This document shows positions 56,110-64,000 of a stretch of 64,000 nt of DNA, piece by piece. A model generated the notes under the pieces. It was given only the letters and a program-made list of their open reading frames with translations, searched no databases and had not been told where the DNA came from. The stretch's first letter is position 1. Each line of letters begins with the position of its first letter. The position numbers and the translations under genes were made by a program. The stretch comes from Pseudomonas paraversuta. Its GTDB lineage: Bacteria > Pseudomonadota > Gammaproteobacteria > Pseudomonadales > Pseudomonadaceae. The stretch spans positions 496,001 to 560,000 of the forward strand of contig NZ_CAJFCL010000003.1 in assembly GCF_904063065.1 (NCBI RefSeq). The letters run 5' to 3'.

Positions 56110-56781
56110 ATGAAGCTCGGACTGATGATTAGTACGTTGTGTATTGCCTCGATCGGGGTAGTGGGCTGTGCAAGCAAGGTCCAGCAGCCGGATGAGTACT
56201 CCGGTTTTTTGAAGGATTACAGTCGCCTTAAAGAAGCCAAATCGCCTTCGGGCGCCGAAGTGATGCGCTGGATCGATCCCAAGCTGAATATTAACCAGTA
56301 CACCAGCGTCTATATCGAGCCAAGCCAGCTCTACCCGGCGCCGAAGCCGACGGAGAAGATCCCGCAAAGCACGTTGAACGGCATTACCCGCTACTACGAT
56401 CAAGCACTCAAGCGTGAACTCAGCAAATCATTGCCACTGGCCAGCGCCCCCGGGCCGGGCGTGATTGTGGTGCGACCGGCGATCACTGCCGTGAGCAGCG
56501 AGACCGAGAGCCTGGCACCTTACGAATATATTCCGGTAGCGCTGGTGGCGGCGGCGGTCAGTACGGCGTCGGGCATTCGCGATCAGGAAACCCAGCTGGC
56601 AACCGAAGCCGTATTCATTGACGGGCAGAGCCAGGACGTAGTGGCGCAGGTGGTGCGCAAAGGCACCGGCAAACCGCTGGAGAACAGCAGCCAGCAAATG
56701 AAGACCGACGATGTGAAAAAAGTGATAGATGGCTGGGCATCAGATCTTCATCAGTCGTATTTGAAACTGAAGAGCCAGTAA
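56110..56781 (+). CDS. DUF3313 family lipoprotein
   Basis: A 223-residue protein with a lipoprotein signal peptide ending GVVGC (Cys20 region) and the DUF3313 domain (YSGFLKDYSRLKEAKSPSGA, PKLNINQYTSVYIEPSQLYP, PGVIVVRPAITAVSSETESL). It should be anchored in the outer or inner membrane facing the periplasm. CAGGAG precedes the ATG. The family has no established function. It is followed by a hairpin at 56819. Confidence 0.86.
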   Translation: MKLGLMISTLCIASIGVVGCASKVQQPDEYSGFLKDYSRLKEAKSPSGAEVMRWIDPKLNINQYTSVYIEPSQLYPAPKPTEKIPQSTLNGITRYYDQALKRELSKSLPLASAPGPGVIVVRPAITAVSSETESLAPYEYIPVALVAAAVSTASGIRDQETQLATEAVFIDGQSQDVVAQVVRKGTGKPLENSSQQMKTDDVKKVIDGWASDLHQSYLKLKSQ

Positions 56782-56818
56782 GCTCCGGGATCTGCAACTG
56801 AGTGCGGGCAAAACAGTT

Positions 56819-56846
56819 GCAGCACCCCTGCTTGCCGGGGTGCTGC
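56819..56846. terminator. Bidirectional hairpin between convergent genes
   Basis: GCAGCACCCC, eight bases, GGGGTGCTGC gives a perfect 10-bp GC-rich stem between the DUF3313 gene (+) and the DUF1254 gene (-), 38 bp from the former stop and 10 bp from the latter. No T-run is present on either side. Confidence 0.6.
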
Positions 56847-56856
56847 AGGTTACAGC

Positions 56857-58296
56857 TCAGGGTGCTACAGGTGTCAGCAAGGGCATTTTCCATTGCCCGT
56901 CGGCAAGTTCAGGCTTGGGCATATAAATACGCAGTACGCCGTAAAACGGCCCGTCAGGCGCCGGCAACCAGTTGTTTTGCAGATCCCCGGCCGGGGGTTG
57001 AGGCTGGAGGTACAGGGTCACACCGCCATCTGCGTCGCGCTTGAGATCGGGCAACATGCGCGAATTGATCAGGTAGCGATCCAGCGGGTTGTCCACCAGC
57101 AATTTGCTTTTGCCGTCATACATTGTCAGCGACCAGAAGGCGTTGGCAGGGGGCAGGGCATTTTTGTCAAAGTGCAAGGTATAGCGCTGTCTGGAGCCGT
57201 CCAGGGGGCGGCCCTGATTGTCGACGAAATAGCCGATGTAATCGGCCTCTTCGGCAGAGTTGCCAAAGATCCCCATATTGGCCCCCGCATAACGGTACAG
57301 GTAGTTGTTTTTCAAGTGCTCGCGGGAGCCGAACAGGTCTCCACTGCTGATCTTGTGCGTGTCGACCTGCTCTTTCTTGAACTGCTCGAATTCGGCTTTA
57401 CCTGCTGCAATTCCTTCTTCCAGGGCCTTGCGTTGCTCGGCGGACAGCTGGCCCGTTGCATAGGGCAGGCCCGGTTCAATGCCAATTTTTTTGAAGCGCT
57501 CGCGTAATGCCGTTTCACCGGGCTGCGGCTCGGCAAATGCGAGCATGAAATTCAAGTAGTTGAACAGCTCGGGGCTGTCACTCATGTTCGCCACGGGGGC
57601 CGGCCAGTCAATGGCTGCAGACAGCGGCGGGGCGGGTTGGCCGAGGAACTGGCTCAAGGGTTGCACTGTGTAACCGCGCTGGATTTCCTTGACCCTGGGC
57701 AGGTCTTTTTCATCAAACAGCTGGGTCCGGTACAGGCCGTAGGCAATTTCGCTTTCGCTGGGAATCACGGCCTCGATACCGGCCGGTTTCTCACCTTGCC
57801 AGCCCGGCCCGACAATCAGGAAGTTCCCGCCTTTGTTGCCCGTGGTACGGCTACCGAGGTAGGCGAAGTTTTGCGTGTACAGGTCGATCAACTGCGTGGA
57901 GTAGTAACGACCGTCTTCAATTGCCGGCAGCGTCAGCACCAGCGGCTCGGCTCGCAGGTCCATCCATAGAAATGAATAGGGCGTGTCCGAATTGGGGGTC
58001 ACGAAAGCGCTGTCTTTGGGGCTGAACACCATGGCGGTGTTGCCGATGTCATTGAACGGCGCCTTGAAGTCCTTGCCGCCTTGGTCCACGGCCTGGGCGT
58101 AGAGGGTTTTGTACATCTCCACCACCGGGAAACCATACACATAGGCTTCTCTGGCGATGCTTGTGGCCTCTGCAGGCGACGCGCTGAAGTTCATGGCTGA
58201 TACCTGGGTTGTCATCAGTGACAGGCAGGCTGCCAGGGCATAAACGGGGGGCTTGAGGTACCTGGCAAAGTCCCTGACTGTGGATTGACTGCTCAT
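56857..58296 (-). CDS. DUF1254/DUF1214 secreted protein
   Basis: A 479-residue protein with an N-terminal signal peptide (cut near VSA at about residue 34), then DUF1254 (AREAYVYGFPVVEMYKTLYA, NDIGNTAMVFSPKDSAFVTP, NSDTPYSFLWMDLRAEPLVL) and a C-terminal DUF1214 (ANAFWSLTMYDGKSKLLVDN, RYLINSRMLPDLKRDADGGV). Location is probably periplasmic; function of the family is unclear. The ATG overlaps the stop of a tiny upstream frame and follows the broken transporter-like gene, with which DUF1254 genes are commonly paired. Confidence 0.9.
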   Translation of the reverse strand: MSSQSTVRDFARYLKPPVYALAACLSLMTTQVSAMNFSASPAEATSIAREAYVYGFPVVEMYKTLYAQAVDQGGKDFKAPFNDIGNTAMVFSPKDSAFVTPNSDTPYSFLWMDLRAEPLVLTLPAIEDGRYYSTQLIDLYTQNFAYLGSRTTGNKGGNFLIVGPGWQGEKPAGIEAVIPSESEIAYGLYRTQLFDEKDLPRVKEIQRGYTVQPLSQFLGQPAPPLSAAIDWPAPVANMSDSPELFNYLNFMLAFAEPQPGETALRERFKKIGIEPGLPYATGQLSAEQRKALEEGIAAGKAEFEQFKKEQVDTHKISSGDLFGSREHLKNNYLYRYAGANMGIFGNSAEEADYIGYFVDNQGRPLDGSRQRYTLHFDKNALPPANAFWSLTMYDGKSKLLVDNPLDRYLINSRMLPDLKRDADGGVTLYLQPQPPAGDLQNNWLPAPDGPFYGVLRIYMPKPELADGQWKMPLLTPVAP

Positions 58297-58454
58297 GACA
58301 GCAACCTGATGTCATCGGGTTTCCAGCTTTTATCGATGCAAGCGCCGGTCTGGGCGAAGGTTTTGCCCTGTTCCAGGCCTGGAGTGGCCAGCATGACGTG
58401 GGCGTGCTCCCGGGGCCGGGCGCTGAAGCCAGAAGCACGAAGCTGCGAATTCAT
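58293..58454 (-). CDS. Small ORF between the broken transporter gene and the DUF1254 gene
   Basis: A 53-codon frame starts 9 bp after the transporter-like gene and ends in an ATGA overlap with the DUF1254 start, the arrangement of a translated operon member. It has AGGAAATTTC before its ATG and encodes a soluble peptide (MNSQLRASGFSARPREHAHV, then LATPGLEQGKTFAQTG and CIDKSWKPDDIRLLS). I recognise no family; it could also be the remnant of a longer gene. The overlap and ribosome-binding site support translation. Confidence 0.4.
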   Translation of the reverse strand: MNSQLRASGFSARPREHAHVMLATPGLEQGKTFAQTGACIDKSWKPDDIRLLS

Positions 58455-58463
58455 GAAATTTCC

Positions 58464-59254
58464 TTATTTTCCGAAGGTGACATTAATGCCGGCGAACAAT
58501 GTGAATTGCGGCAAGTCATCGCCTTTGCGTTCCACTGTCCATTGTGGTTCCAGGTAGGCGTTGAGGATGTTGCCCCCGGCTTTCCATGCCTTGCCGAAAC
58601 CCAGGCCGACGGGGATATAGTGGGTGTTGTTTTTCAGGTCATAGGTCCAGGTGCCGGTGGAGCGCAAGTACCAGCCCTTTGGCAGGTTGTGGATGATGAA
58701 CGGCTGGAAGGTGGCGCTCTCGACATGCTGGCGATCACTGTCACCGGCAAAAGAGCTTTGATACTGCACCAGTGCCCCCAGCAGGCCACGGGGTGAGGCA
58801 TCTATGGTATGGCAATCGCTGCCAGCCCCGCTTGCCATTTGCCGGTGCCCAGTTCGTCATGCTCGGCAGTGGGCGCCGTAATTTGCGGGCCGATGCCCAA
58901 CTGCACGCCATCGGTCTTGAGCAGGAAAATATCGAACAGGTTGAGATCGCCCATACCGGTGCTGTAACCACTCCTGGGGTCGGGGCGGGTGCTGATGGGC
59001 AGGGTGGCACGCAACAGTTGCGGTACGCCGATAAAGTCGTTCGGGGCGACGGGCAGGGCGCCGCGCAGCAGGGCGTCATTGGTGTGGATATTGCTGTCGT
59101 ACACCCGGGGCGTGTAGTAGTCCTGCAGGTTCAGGCCCGGGGCCAGGCTCAGGGGGTTGTTACTTTTGTTGGCTATATCGGGATTGTCTGCCAGGGCAGC
59201 AGTGACAGGGGCCAGGGTCAATAAGAGTCCCGAAGCAAGGTGTGTCTTAGCCAT
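58464..59254 (-). pseudogene. Outer-membrane transporter-like gene (MetA-pathway/phenol-degradation type), frameshifted
   Basis: Two frames, 59254-58802 and 58838-58464, join into one 261-residue protein. The first gives a signal peptide (VTAALADNPDIANKS) and RSGYSTGMGDLNLFDIFLLK; the second gives DASPRGLLGALVQYQSSFAG and the C-terminal beta strands PQFTLFAGINVTFGK. The join is a tandem duplication of 5 bp (TATGG at 58803-58807 and again at 58808-58812 on the plus strand), which brings in a TAG stop. Removing one copy restores LAAIAIDASPRG. Outer-membrane barrel family related to PF13557. The gene is probably inactive, unless the sequence contains an error. Confidence 0.85.
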
Positions 59255-59505
59255 GAGCGTCCAATTCCCTGGAAGTCTTAAGAATGCAGCGCTAGGAAGC
59301 TAGCAGCAAATGGCGCGACTGCCAGTTCCCGGGGTCTGCTGCCGGGTACTGTTTTGCTCGAGGCTGGGCATTTTTGGAATTTTTCAGTACCGGCACGGTC
59401 TTTTTGTTCCGCGGCCCATGACATTTTACCTGCGGGCCGTAGGTCGGCTGCCTGATTCGTGTTTAACTCCGGCTTCTTCAAAAACCGTTAAGAAGGACAT
59501 CGTTC

Positions 59506-60006
59506 ATGGCTCAAGTGACGCTTAAAGGCAACCCTGTTCAAGTCAAAGGCGAACTGCCGGCAGTAGGCTCCAAGGCGCCGGCGTTTTCGCTGGTAGCAGG
59601 TAATTTGTCCGATGTGACGTTGGCCAGCTTTGCTGGTAAACGCAAAGTGCTGAACATCTTCCCGAGTGTTGATACGCCAACTTGCGCGACTTCGGTGCGC
59701 ACCTTCAACACCAAGGCCAACGATCTGGAAAACACCGTGGTGCTGTGCATCTCGGCTGACCTGCCGTTCGCCCAGGCCCGTTTCTGCGGTGCCGAAGGTC
59801 TGGAACACGTACAGAACCTGTCGACCCTGCGCGGCCGTGAGTTCATCGAGAACTACGGCGTGGCAATTGCTGACGGCCCGTTGGCTGGCCTGACTGCCCG
59901 TGCGGTAGTAGTGCTGGACGAAAACGACAACGTGCTGCACAGCGAACTGGTTAAAGAAATCGCTGAAGAGCCGAACTACGAAGCAGCCCTGGCTGTTTTA
60001 AAGTAA
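59506..60006 (+). CDS. tpx: Thiol peroxidase Tpx
   Basis: A 166-residue atypical 2-Cys peroxiredoxin that reduces H2O2 and organic peroxides with thioredoxin. Peroxidatic Cys60 lies in [17 protein letters not shown] and resolving Cys94 in [20 protein letters not shown], positions typical for Tpx. The N-terminus ([20 protein letters not shown]) is standard. AAGGA lies nine bases before the ATG. A strong rho-independent terminator follows, so it is a single-gene unit. Cytosolic or periplasmic by analogy; no signal peptide is visible. Confidence 0.97.
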   Translation: MAQVTLKGNPVQVKGELPAVGSKAPAFSLVAGNLSDVTLASFAGKRKVLNIFPSVDTPTCATSVRTFNTKANDLENTVVLCISADLPFAQARFCGAEGLEHVQNLSTLRGREFIENYGVAIADGPLAGLTARAVVVLDENDNVLHSELVKEIAEEPNYEAALAVLK

Positions 60007-60022
60007 GTCGCAACGCTTCAGC

Positions 60023-60059
60023 AAAAACGGCCGGGCATTTAATGCCCGGCCGTTTTTTT
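60023..60059 (+). terminator. Rho-independent terminator of tpx
   Basis: AAAACGGCCGGGCAT, TTAA, then TGCCCGGCCGTTTTTTT: an 11-bp GC stem extended by A/T pairs, with a seven-T run. It begins 17 bp after the tpx stop. It would also work on the minus strand. Confidence 0.93.
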
Positions 60060-60287
60060 GTGGGCTGCTACAAATAACGCTGCAGGCGTCGAGCCCGGCC
60101 AGTGTCAATGTCACAGCCGTCGGTTAAAACCGAACCGCTCCGACTGCTCCGGCAGGCGATTCACAGGATTCTGGGGCAAACCCGTGGCCTTGACAGCGCT
60201 ATAACGTAAATACCCGGTAAAGAACCTTTTCATAACCGTGCGCACTGCTTATCTTTCAGCCTCCTGATAATAAGCGCTCGCCGCCCA

Positions 60288-61589
60288 ATGGTTGATCATT
60301 CAATGCAATCGTCTGTTTCCCACAAATCTCGTCGCTGGCTGTTTGGCCTGCTGGTCCTGCTGATCGTTGTTGCCCTGTGCTGGTGGCTGTGGCCATCCGC
60401 CTCGAAAAAGGCAGCCACTGCTCAGCCCGCCGGGCACACCAGCAAGTCGGGGATGATGCGTCCCGGATTTGGCGGTTCGACCCTGGCGGTGCCGGTTCGG
60501 GTGGCGGACGTGACGCGGGGTGACTTTGCGGTCTACTACAAGGCACTGGGTACGGTGACCGCGCTCAACACCATTAATGTACGCAGCCGGGTGGCAGGGG
60601 AGCTGGTCAAGGTCTATTTCAAGGAAGGCCAGATGGTCAAGGCTGGCGAACTGTTGGCCGAAATCGATCCGCGCAGCTATCAGAACGCCTTGCTGCAAGC
60701 CGAAGGCACGCTGTTGCAGAATCAGGCCCAGTTGAAGAATGCCCAGGTCGATGTACAGCGCTATCGCGGCCTGTACGCTGAAGACAGTATCGCCAAGCAG
60801 ACCCTGGACACCGCCGAGGCACTGGTCAGCCAGTATCAGGGTACGGTCAAGACCAATCAGGCAGCGGTCAACGACGCCAAGCTCAATCTTGAATTCACCA
60901 AGATTCGCGCCCCGATCACCGGTCGTGTGGGCTTGCGCCAACTGGACGTCGGTAACCTGGTGGCAGCCAACGACACCACGGCGCTGGTGGTGATCACCCA
61001 GACCGAGCCGATTGTGGTCAGCTTCACCTTGCCCGAGAAGGACCTTGCACTGGTGCTTGAGCGTTATCGCAGCGGCGCCAGATTGCCGGTACAGGCCTGG
61101 AACCGCGGCGACACCCAGGAACTGGCGACAGGGGTGCTGAGCAGTATCGACAACCAGATTGATATCACCACCGGCACCCTGAAATTCAAGGCCCTGTTCG
61201 ATAACCGTGATCAGGTGTTGTTCCCCAATCAGTTCGTTAATGTGCACCTGCTGGCCGACACCCTGAAAAACGTGATCCTGGCCCCGACCGCAGCGATTCA
61301 GTACGGCACCAACGGTTCGTTCGTCTATGCGATGGACGGCGACAAGAAGGTCAAGATTCGCAGCATCAAGGTCGGTGTCACCGATGGCGATGTGACGGTG
61401 ATCGAAGAAGGTCTTGAGCCCGGCGACCGTGTAGTGCTTGAAGGCACTGACCGCCTGCGTGATGGCGGCGCGGTGGAAGTGGTCAACGACAGCGCCGAGG
61501 TGCCGGCAACCCCGGCGCAACATCTGCAAGGCGGGCCTGAAGCCGATGCAACGGCCGATGGCAAGGTCAAGGGCAAGGCGCACGAATGA
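60288..61589 (+). CDS. muxA: RND efflux adaptor MdtA/MuxA-type
   Basis: A 433-residue membrane fusion protein with one N-terminal helix ([20 protein letters not shown]). MdtA-like features follow: [60 protein letters not shown], hairpin region, [20 protein letters not shown] and [20 protein letters not shown]. It feeds an MdtB/MuxB pump that starts by ATGA overlap. In Pseudomonas the homologous operon is muxABC-opmB. There is no strong ribosome-binding site; an ATG at 60303 is an alternative. The 281 bp before it have no other gene. Confidence 0.92.
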   Translation: MVDHSMQSSVSHKSRRWLFGLLVLLIVVALCWWLWPSASKKAATAQPAGHTSKSGMMRPGFGGSTLAVPVRVADVTRGDFAVYYKALGTVTALNTINVRSRVAGELVKVYFKEGQMVKAGELLAEIDPRSYQNALLQAEGTLLQNQAQLKNAQVDVQRYRGLYAEDSIAKQTLDTAEALVSQYQGTVKTNQAAVNDAKLNLEFTKIRAPITGRVGLRQLDVGNLVAANDTTALVVITQTEPIVVSFTLPEKDLALVLERYRSGARLPVQAWNRGDTQELATGVLSSIDNQIDITTGTLKFKALFDNRDQVLFPNQFVNVHLLADTLKNVILAPTAAIQYGTNGSFVYAMDGDKKVKIRSIKVGVTDGDVTVIEEGLEPGDRVVLEGTDRLRDGGAVEVVNDSAEVPATPAQHLQGGPEADATADGKVKGKAHE

Positions 61590-64000
61590 ATCTGTCGCGG
61601 CTGTTTATCCTGCGCCCGGTCGCAACCACGCTCTGCATGCTCGCCATCGTGTTGTCCGGGATCATCGCCTATCGCCTGCTGCCGGTATCGGCCTTGCCCC
61701 AGGTCGATTATCCGACCATCCGCGTGATGACGCTGTATCCCGGCGCGAGCCCGGATGTCATGACCAGTGCGGTGACCGCACCGCTTGAGCGTCAGTTCGG
61801 GCAGATGCCGGGCCTGACGCAAATGGCTTCCACCAGTTCCGGCGGTGCTTCGGTGCTGACCCTGCGCTTTAATCTCGACATCAATATGGATGTCGCCGAG
61901 CAGCAGGTGCAGGCCGCGATCAATGCCGCCAGCAACCTGTTGCCCAAGGATTTGCCGGCGCCACCGGTGTACAACAAGGTCAACCCGGCCGACACCCCGG
62001 TACTGACGCTGGCGATCACCTCCAAAACCATGCTGTTGCCCAAACTCAATGATCTGGTCGACACCCGCATGGCGCAAAAAATCGCCCAGATCAGCGGCGT
62101 CGGCATGGTCAGCATTGCCGGTGGTCAACGTCAGGCGGTGCGGATCAAGGTCAACCCCGAAGCGTTGGCCGCCAACGGCTTGAACCTGGCGGATGTGCGC
62201 ACCCTGATCGGCGCGTCCAACGTCAACCAGCCCAAGGGCAACTTTGACGGCCCGACCCGGGTGTCGATGCTGGACGCCAACGACCAGTTGAAGACCCCCC
62301 AGGAATACGCCGAGCTGATCCTCGCCTACAACAACGGCGCGCCGTTGCGGCTCAAGGATGTGGCGGAAATTGTCGATGGCGCCGAGAACGAGCGTCTCGC
62401 CGCCTGGGCCAATGAAAATCAGGCCGTATTGCTGAACATTCAGCGCCAGCCGGGAGCCAACGTGATTGAGGTGGTGGACCGGATCAAGGCACTGCTGCCA
62501 AGCATCACCGACAACCTGCCGGCCGGTATCGACGTCACTGTTCTCACCGACCGCACCCAGACCATCCGTGCCTCGGTGCGCGATGTGCAGTTTGAATTGC
62601 TGATCGCCATCGCGCTGGTGGTGATGGTGACGTTCCTGTTTCTGCGCCGTGCCAGCGCTACCCTGATCCCTTCGATTGCCGTGCCGCTGTCGTTGGTGGG
62701 CACCTTTGGGGTCATGTACCTGGCCGGATTTTCCATCAACAACCTGACGTTGATGGCCCTGACCATCGCCACCGGTTTTGTGGTCGACGACGCCATCGTG
62801 ATGCTGGAAAACATCTCGCGCTATATCGAAGAGGGCGACAGTCCGATGCAGGCGGCGCTCAAGGGTGCCAAGCAAATCGGTTTTACCCTGATCTCGTTGA
62901 CCCTGTCGCTGATCGCCGTACTGATTCCGCTGCTGTTCATGGCTGACGTGGTGGGGCGCCTGTTCCGCGAGTTTGCGATCACCCTGGCTGTGGCGATTCT
63001 GCTGTCGCTGGTGGTCTCGCTGACGCTCACGCCCATGATGTGTGCGCGTCTGCTCAAAGCCGAGCCCAAGGAAGAAGAACAGGGGCGTTTCTATCGCGCC
63101 AGCGGCGCCTTCATCGACTGGATGATCGCCCGCTACGCCAGCATGTTGCAGTGGGTGCTCAAGCATCAGCCACTGACCCTGCTGGTGGCCATCGGCACTC
63201 TGGCGCTGACGGTCGTGCTGTATATGGTGGTGCCCAAGGGCTTCTTCCCGGTGCAGGACACCGGGGTGATCCAGGGTATCTCCGAAGCGCCGCAGTCCAT
63301 CTCGTTCAGTGCCATGAGCCAGCGTCAGCAAGAGTTGGCTCGGATCATTCTGCAGGACCCTGATGTCGAGAGCCTGTCGTCCTACATCGGGGTGGACGGC
63401 GATAACCCGACCCTCAATAGCGGGCGCATGCTGATCAACCTCAAGCCCCATAGCGAGCGCAGCGAAAGTGCCTCGCAAGTGATCGAGCGCCTGCAACCGC
63501 AGCTCGACCAGTTGGTGGGTATTCGCCTGTACATGCAGCCGGTGCAGGACCTGACCATCGAAGACCGCGTCAGCCGTACGCAATACCAGTTCAGCCTGTC
63601 CTCGCCGGATGCCGAGATGCTCAGCACCTGGAGCCAGAAACTGGTGACGGCGCTGAACAATCAGCCCGAGTTGACCGATGTGGCCAGCGACCTGCAGGAC
63701 AAGGGCCTGCAGGTGTACCTGATGATTGACCGCGATGCGGCTTCACGCCTTGGGGTGTCGGTGGCCAACATCACCGATGCCCTGTACGACGCTTTCGGTC
63801 AGCGGCAGATTTCCACCATTTATACCCAGGCCAGCCAGTACCGCGTGGTGCTGCAAGCCCGGGACGGCGAGAAAATCGGCCCCCAGGCGCTGGAGCAGAT
63901 CCACGTCAAAACCACCGATGGCGGCCAGGTGCGGCTGTCGAGCCTGGCCAAGGTCGAAGAGCGTCAGGCGCAACTGGCGATCTCCCATATCGGCCAGTTC
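61586..64000 (+). CDS. muxB: RND efflux permease MdtB/MuxB-type (partial, continues past the window)
   Basis: 805 codons are present without a stop, from an ATG overlapping the muxA stop. N-terminus [20 protein letters not shown], first periplasmic loop with [20 protein letters not shown] and [20 protein letters not shown], proton-relay aspartates in [20 protein letters not shown], and helix 6 with [12 protein letters not shown]; the second half follows from [20 protein letters not shown]. This is the multidrug RND subfamily in which two permeases (MdtB and MdtC) form a mixed trimer; a second permease and an outer-membrane factor are expected to the right of the window. Confidence 0.95.
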   Translation, partial: MNLSRLFILRPVATTLCMLAIVLSGIIAYRLLPVSALPQVDYPTIRVMTLYPGASPDVMTSAVTAPLERQFGQMPGLTQMASTSSGGASVLTLRFNLDINMDVAEQQVQAAINAASNLLPKDLPAPPVYNKVNPADTPVLTLAITSKTMLLPKLNDLVDTRMAQKIAQISGVGMVSIAGGQRQAVRIKVNPEALAANGLNLADVRTLIGASNVNQPKGNFDGPTRVSMLDANDQLKTPQEYAELILAYNNGAPLRLKDVAEIVDGAENERLAAWANENQAVLLNIQRQPGANVIEVVDRIKALLPSITDNLPAGIDVTVLTDRTQTIRASVRDVQFELLIAIALVVMVTFLFLRRASATLIPSIAVPLSLVGTFGVMYLAGFSINNLTLMALTIATGFVVDDAIVMLENISRYIEEGDSPMQAALKGAKQIGFTLISLTLSLIAVLIPLLFMADVVGRLFREFAITLAVAILLSLVVSLTLTPMMCARLLKAEPKEEEQGRFYRASGAFIDWMIARYASMLQWVLKHQPLTLLVAIGTLALTVVLYMVVPKGFFPVQDTGVIQGISEAPQSISFSAMSQRQQELARIILQDPDVESLSSYIGVDGDNPTLNSGRMLINLKPHSERSESASQVIERLQPQLDQLVGIRLYMQPVQDLTIEDRVSRTQYQFSLSSPDAEMLSTWSQKLVTALNNQPELTDVASDLQDKGLQVYLMIDRDAASRLGVSVANITDALYDAFGQRQISTIYTQASQYRVVLQARDGEKIGPQALEQIHVKTTDGGQVRLSSLAKVEERQAQLAISHIGQF

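Noticed and set aside
60190..60212. TTGACA as a -35 element of the muxA promoter
   Set aside because: No acceptable -10 hexamer lies 16-18 bp downstream.
61325..63583. 752-codon open frame on the minus strand opposite the muxA end and muxB
   Set aside because: His/Gln-rich antisense shadow of a clear RND operon.

Overview
The window looks like chromosome of a fluorescens-lineage Pseudomonas. It is GC-rich, dense in operons with ATGA stop/start overlaps, carries typical pseudomonad genes (MocR regulator, CcoG, orphan CcoN, Mux/Mdt-type RND pump, GlgE/TreS trehalose-glucan genes) and is studded with GTAGGAGCGAGCTTG-type REP sequences. Species cannot be fixed from the sequence alone. I see no rRNA, tRNA, prophage, insertion sequence or CRISPR.

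Layout. 1-4.1 kb: the tail of a LysR-type regulator, then a TetR regulator divergent from an MFS exporter and an IclR regulator, bracketed by two nearly identical tandem REP arrays. 4.1-11.9 kb: a Tas-like aldo/keto reductase, then an operon for an oligopeptide-type ABC importer (binding lipoprotein, two permeases, fused double ATPase) ending in a DszC/SfnB-like monooxygenase, with a sigma-54-like promoter in front. 12-17.7 kb: an RND efflux operon (permease, adaptor, outer-membrane lipoprotein). 17.9-22.4 kb: a small lipoprotein, a MocR regulator, ccoG and two small genes.

22.6-45.2 kb is the centre of the window, a trehalose / alpha-glucan metabolic island. On the plus strand lie glgE, a treS-maltokinase fusion and glgB (trehalose to maltose to maltose-1-phosphate to branched glucan). 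On the minus strand lie glgA-treZ-malQ-treY-DUF2934 (glucan synthesis and return of glucan to trehalose) and glgX. glgX leads without a gap into an uncharacterised run: acyl-CoA-dehydrogenase-like protein, PIG-L deacetylase, NodS-like methyltransferase and GT2 glycosyltransferase, then a YbhP-type phosphatase. That run is the best candidate for an undescribed pathway.

45.6-64 kb: DUF411 metal-binding protein, AraC regulator with a quinone-oxidoreductase-like gene, a five-unit tandem REP array, an HD hydrolase whose stop codon is supplied by a REP, a secreted small protein, a serine/threonine-type permease, an 8-bp microsatellite, hldD, transaldolase, an orphan cbb3 oxidase subunit ccoN with a small partner, a DUF3313 lipoprotein, a DUF1254 protein beside a transporter-like gene broken by a 5-bp tandem duplication, tpx, and the start of a MuxAB/MdtAB-type RND operon that runs off the right edge.
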